In this document: positions 34,924 through 36,600 of the stretch, piece by piece | Layout of the letters: every line of letters starts with the position of its first letter | How positions within the stretch are numbered: position 1 is the first letter of the stretch | NCBI GenBank assembly: GCA_937890335.1 | Contig: CALBXO010000816.1 | Location: forward strand, 1-36,600 | DNA: 36,600 nucleotides | Source: an uncultured Pseudomonadota bacterium | GTDB taxonomy: Bacteria; Myxococcota_A; Bradymonadia; Bradymonadales; GCA-2716585 | Direction: 5' to 3' | The notes under the pieces: model-generated | Databases searched by the model: none | The model's input: only the letters and a program-made list of their open reading frames with translations | Told to the model about the DNA's origin: nothing | Translations under genes and position numbers: made by a program

Positions 34924-36600
34924 ATGCGCATTGGCCTGTTTGTGGCGATCTGCGCCCTCGCCCTGGCGGGGTGCGTCGAAGAGGCGCCGCCGTCCGCGAG
35001 CGGCGAGGAGACGCGGGATGGTGGGTGCCGCAGCAGCCGCGACTGCCCGCAGGTGGACCAGACCTGCGTGGAGGGTGAGTGCGTCGTCCTTGCGTGCGAG
35101 ACAAGTCGGGACTGCCCGTCCATCGACCAGGTCTGTGACGAGGTCGAGCACGCGTGCGTCATCTGCCTGGCCGAGACCTGCGACGACGACCGCGACGGCG
35201 TGCCCAACGCGGTGGACAATTGCCGCACCGTGGTCAACGCCGGGCAGGACGATCTGGACCGCGATGGCCAGGGCGATGAGTGCGACGTCGACGACGACGG
35301 TGATGGGCTCGCGGATGATGAGGACAACTGCTCCCGCGACTTCAACCCAGACCAGGCGAACCCCGACGCGGACCCGCGTGGCAGCACGTGTGACGACGAC
35401 GACGACGAGGACGGGCTGCTCGATGGCGCGGACAATTGCCCGAATGTGGCCAACGCCGACCAGGCGGACCTGGACCAGGACGGCCTGGGCGATGCCTGCG
35501 ATGCGGACGCCGACGGCGACTCCGTGGGAAACCTCGCCGACAATTGCGGCTTCGCCTTCAACCCGACGCAGCTCGACACCGACGGCGACGGCGAAGGTGA
35601 CGCTTGCGACGGCGACAGCGACAGCGACGGAGTGGCCAACGCGGAGGACCTCTGCCCGCTGCTGCCGGATCCGGACCAGGACGACCTGGACGGTGACGGC
35701 GAGGGCGATGCGTGCGACGCCGACGTAGACGGAGACGGACACGCCAACGCCGCCGACAATTGCCCCCGCGTCGCCAACCCGGTCCAGCGCGACCTGGACG
35801 CGGACACTCTGGGCGACGCTTGCGACATCGACCGCGACGGAGACGGCATCGAGGACCTGCTGGACAACTGCCCGGACCGTCCAAACCCCACGCACCAGGA
35901 CCTGGACCAGGATGGAGTGGGCGACCTGTGTGACGAGGACGACGACGGGGACCTGGTGCTCGACGACGCCGACAATTGCGCCTTGGTGGCCAACCCGGAA
36001 CAATTGGATCTGGACCGGGATCAGATCGGGGACGCGTGCGACCCCGACCGCGACGGAGACGCGGTCGCCAACGGCCCGGACAACTGCCCCGACGCCCGCA
36101 ACCCTGACCAGGTGGACCTGGACCAGGATCTGATTGGCGACGCCTGCGACCCCGACGACGACGGCGACGGCATCGATGACGACATCGACACCTGTCCGCG
36201 CCACGTAGACATCGAACAGTCCGACATCGACCAGGACGGTCTGGGCGACGCGTGCGACATCGACGCCGACGGTGACCTCGTGCTCAACGGGCAGGACAAT
36301 TGCCCCTTCGCGTACAACCGTGAGCAGAACGACACGGACCAGGACGGCGCGGGCGACGCCTGCGACGGGGACCGCGACAACGACACCATCGCCGACGAGG
36401 ACGACAACTGCATCGAGGTGCCCAACACCAACCAGGCGGATCTCGACAACGACGGCGCGGGCGACGTGTGTGACGACGACATCGACGGTGACGGACACGC
36501 CAACGCGCCAGACAATTGCCCGACGGTCCACAACGTCGTGCAAGCGGTAACCGTTCACGGCGGGCGTATCAGCCAGGAAGGATCGACGGGGACGACTGGC
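34924..36600 (+). CDS. TSP3 (thrombospondin type 3) repeat lipoprotein, 3' end outside the window
   Basis: ATG 34924 follows GGAG with a six-base spacer. The lipoprotein signal ends in LALAGC (Cys17). After a short linker come two similar Cys-rich units (CRSSRDCPQVDQTC and CETSRDCPSIDQVC), then 13 TSP3-type calcium-binding repeats from about residue 86 onward (DNCPNVANADQADLDQDG-like units, with DxDxDG loops and paired Cys). The frame is still open at base 36600; the last 24 residues leave the repeat pattern, so another domain may follow. TSP3 repeats form a rigid calcium-dependent rod on the cell surface. Of the eleven DNC tripeptides, seven use AAT for Asn although Asn elsewhere in the gene is almost always AAC. 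Confidence 0.88.
   Translation, partial: MRIGLFVAICALALAGCVEEAPPSASGEETRDGGCRSSRDCPQVDQTCVEGECVVLACETSRDCPSIDQVCDEVEHACVICLAETCDDDRDGVPNAVDNCRTVVNAGQDDLDRDGQGDECDVDDDGDGLADDEDNCSRDFNPDQANPDADPRGSTCDDDDDEDGLLDGADNCPNVANADQADLDQDGLGDACDADADGDSVGNLADNCGFAFNPTQLDTDGDGEGDACDGDSDSDGVANAEDLCPLLPDPDQDDLDGDGEGDACDADVDGDGHANAADNCPRVANPVQRDLDADTLGDACDIDRDGDGIEDLLDNCPDRPNPTHQDLDQDGVGDLCDEDDDGDLVLDDADNCALVANPEQLDLDRDQIGDACDPDRDGDAVANGPDNCPDARNPDQVDLDQDLIGDACDPDDDGDGIDDDIDTCPRHVDIEQSDIDQDGLGDACDIDADGDLVLNGQDNCPFAYNREQNDTDQDGAGDACDGDRDNDTIADEDDNCIEVPNTNQADLDNDGAGDVCDDDIDGDGHANAPDNCPTVHNVVQAVTVHGGRISQEGSTGTTG

Noticed and set aside
34384..36558. A long minus-strand frame with Val/Ala-rich repeats opposite the TSP3 gene.
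   Set aside because: The repeats are the antisense of the calcium-binding units; the plus strand has a signal peptide, ribosome site and clear TSP3 motifs.

Overview
The window is high-GC DNA, densely packed with genes and rich in GTG starts and 4-bp ATGA/GTGA gene overlaps. It most resembles a myxobacterial or other deltaproteobacterial (Myxococcota-like) chromosome. Supporting signs are an FHA-domain sigma-54 activator, a secreted DUF11 protein with a 'myxo' Cys-rich repeat and thrombospondin type 3 (TSP3) calcium repeats, many lipoproteins, and a large set of multiheme c-type cytochromes. I saw no rRNA, tRNA, CRISPR array, insertion sequence or phage gene. The taxonomic placement is inference.

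Left part (1-9949): a partial unknown protein, a catalytically dead-looking JAB/MPN-like protein, enolase and glutathione synthetase run rightward. Facing them is a sigma-54 activator with an N-terminal FHA domain and two Fis-like helices. A PEGA-like lipoprotein, a large secreted DUF11/TSP3 protein and a pentapeptide-repeat protein follow. Middle part (10029-20776): an unknown protein, a divergent PlsX-like protein, a class IV aminotransferase and an ATP-dependent DNA ligase form a tightly coupled set. Next comes a BCCT osmolyte transporter translationally coupled to a two-domain substrate-binding lipoprotein, which is an odd pairing. KptA, two small unknown proteins and an outer-membrane-type protein complete this part.

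The notable region is 20876-32597, a cytochrome locus with about 75 predicted haem sites in six proteins (70 CXXCH plus five CX3CH/CX4CH variants). A leftward OmcA/MtrC-type decahaem lipoprotein and a rightward octahaem lipoprotein are divergent across a 534-bp control region. Both carry a collagen-like Gly-X-Y stalk directly after the lipidated cysteine. The rightward gene continues as an apparent operon: a CX4CH/CXXCH lipoprotein, a NapC/NirT-like quinol-oxidising tetrahaem membrane protein, a small two-helix membrane protein, a predicted outer-membrane beta-barrel, a membrane-anchored 13-haem protein and a membrane-anchored 27-haem protein. Read together these could form a complete path from the quinone pool through the periplasm and outer membrane to surface cytochromes held out on collagen-like stalks, that is, an extracellular electron transfer conduit. 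I do not recognise this arrangement as a described system. A sigma-54 promoter-like site lies upstream of the decahaem gene.

Right part (32736-36600): a short proline-rich lipoprotein, an unknown 623-aa protein with an internal repeat, and a TSP3-repeat lipoprotein that runs off the window.
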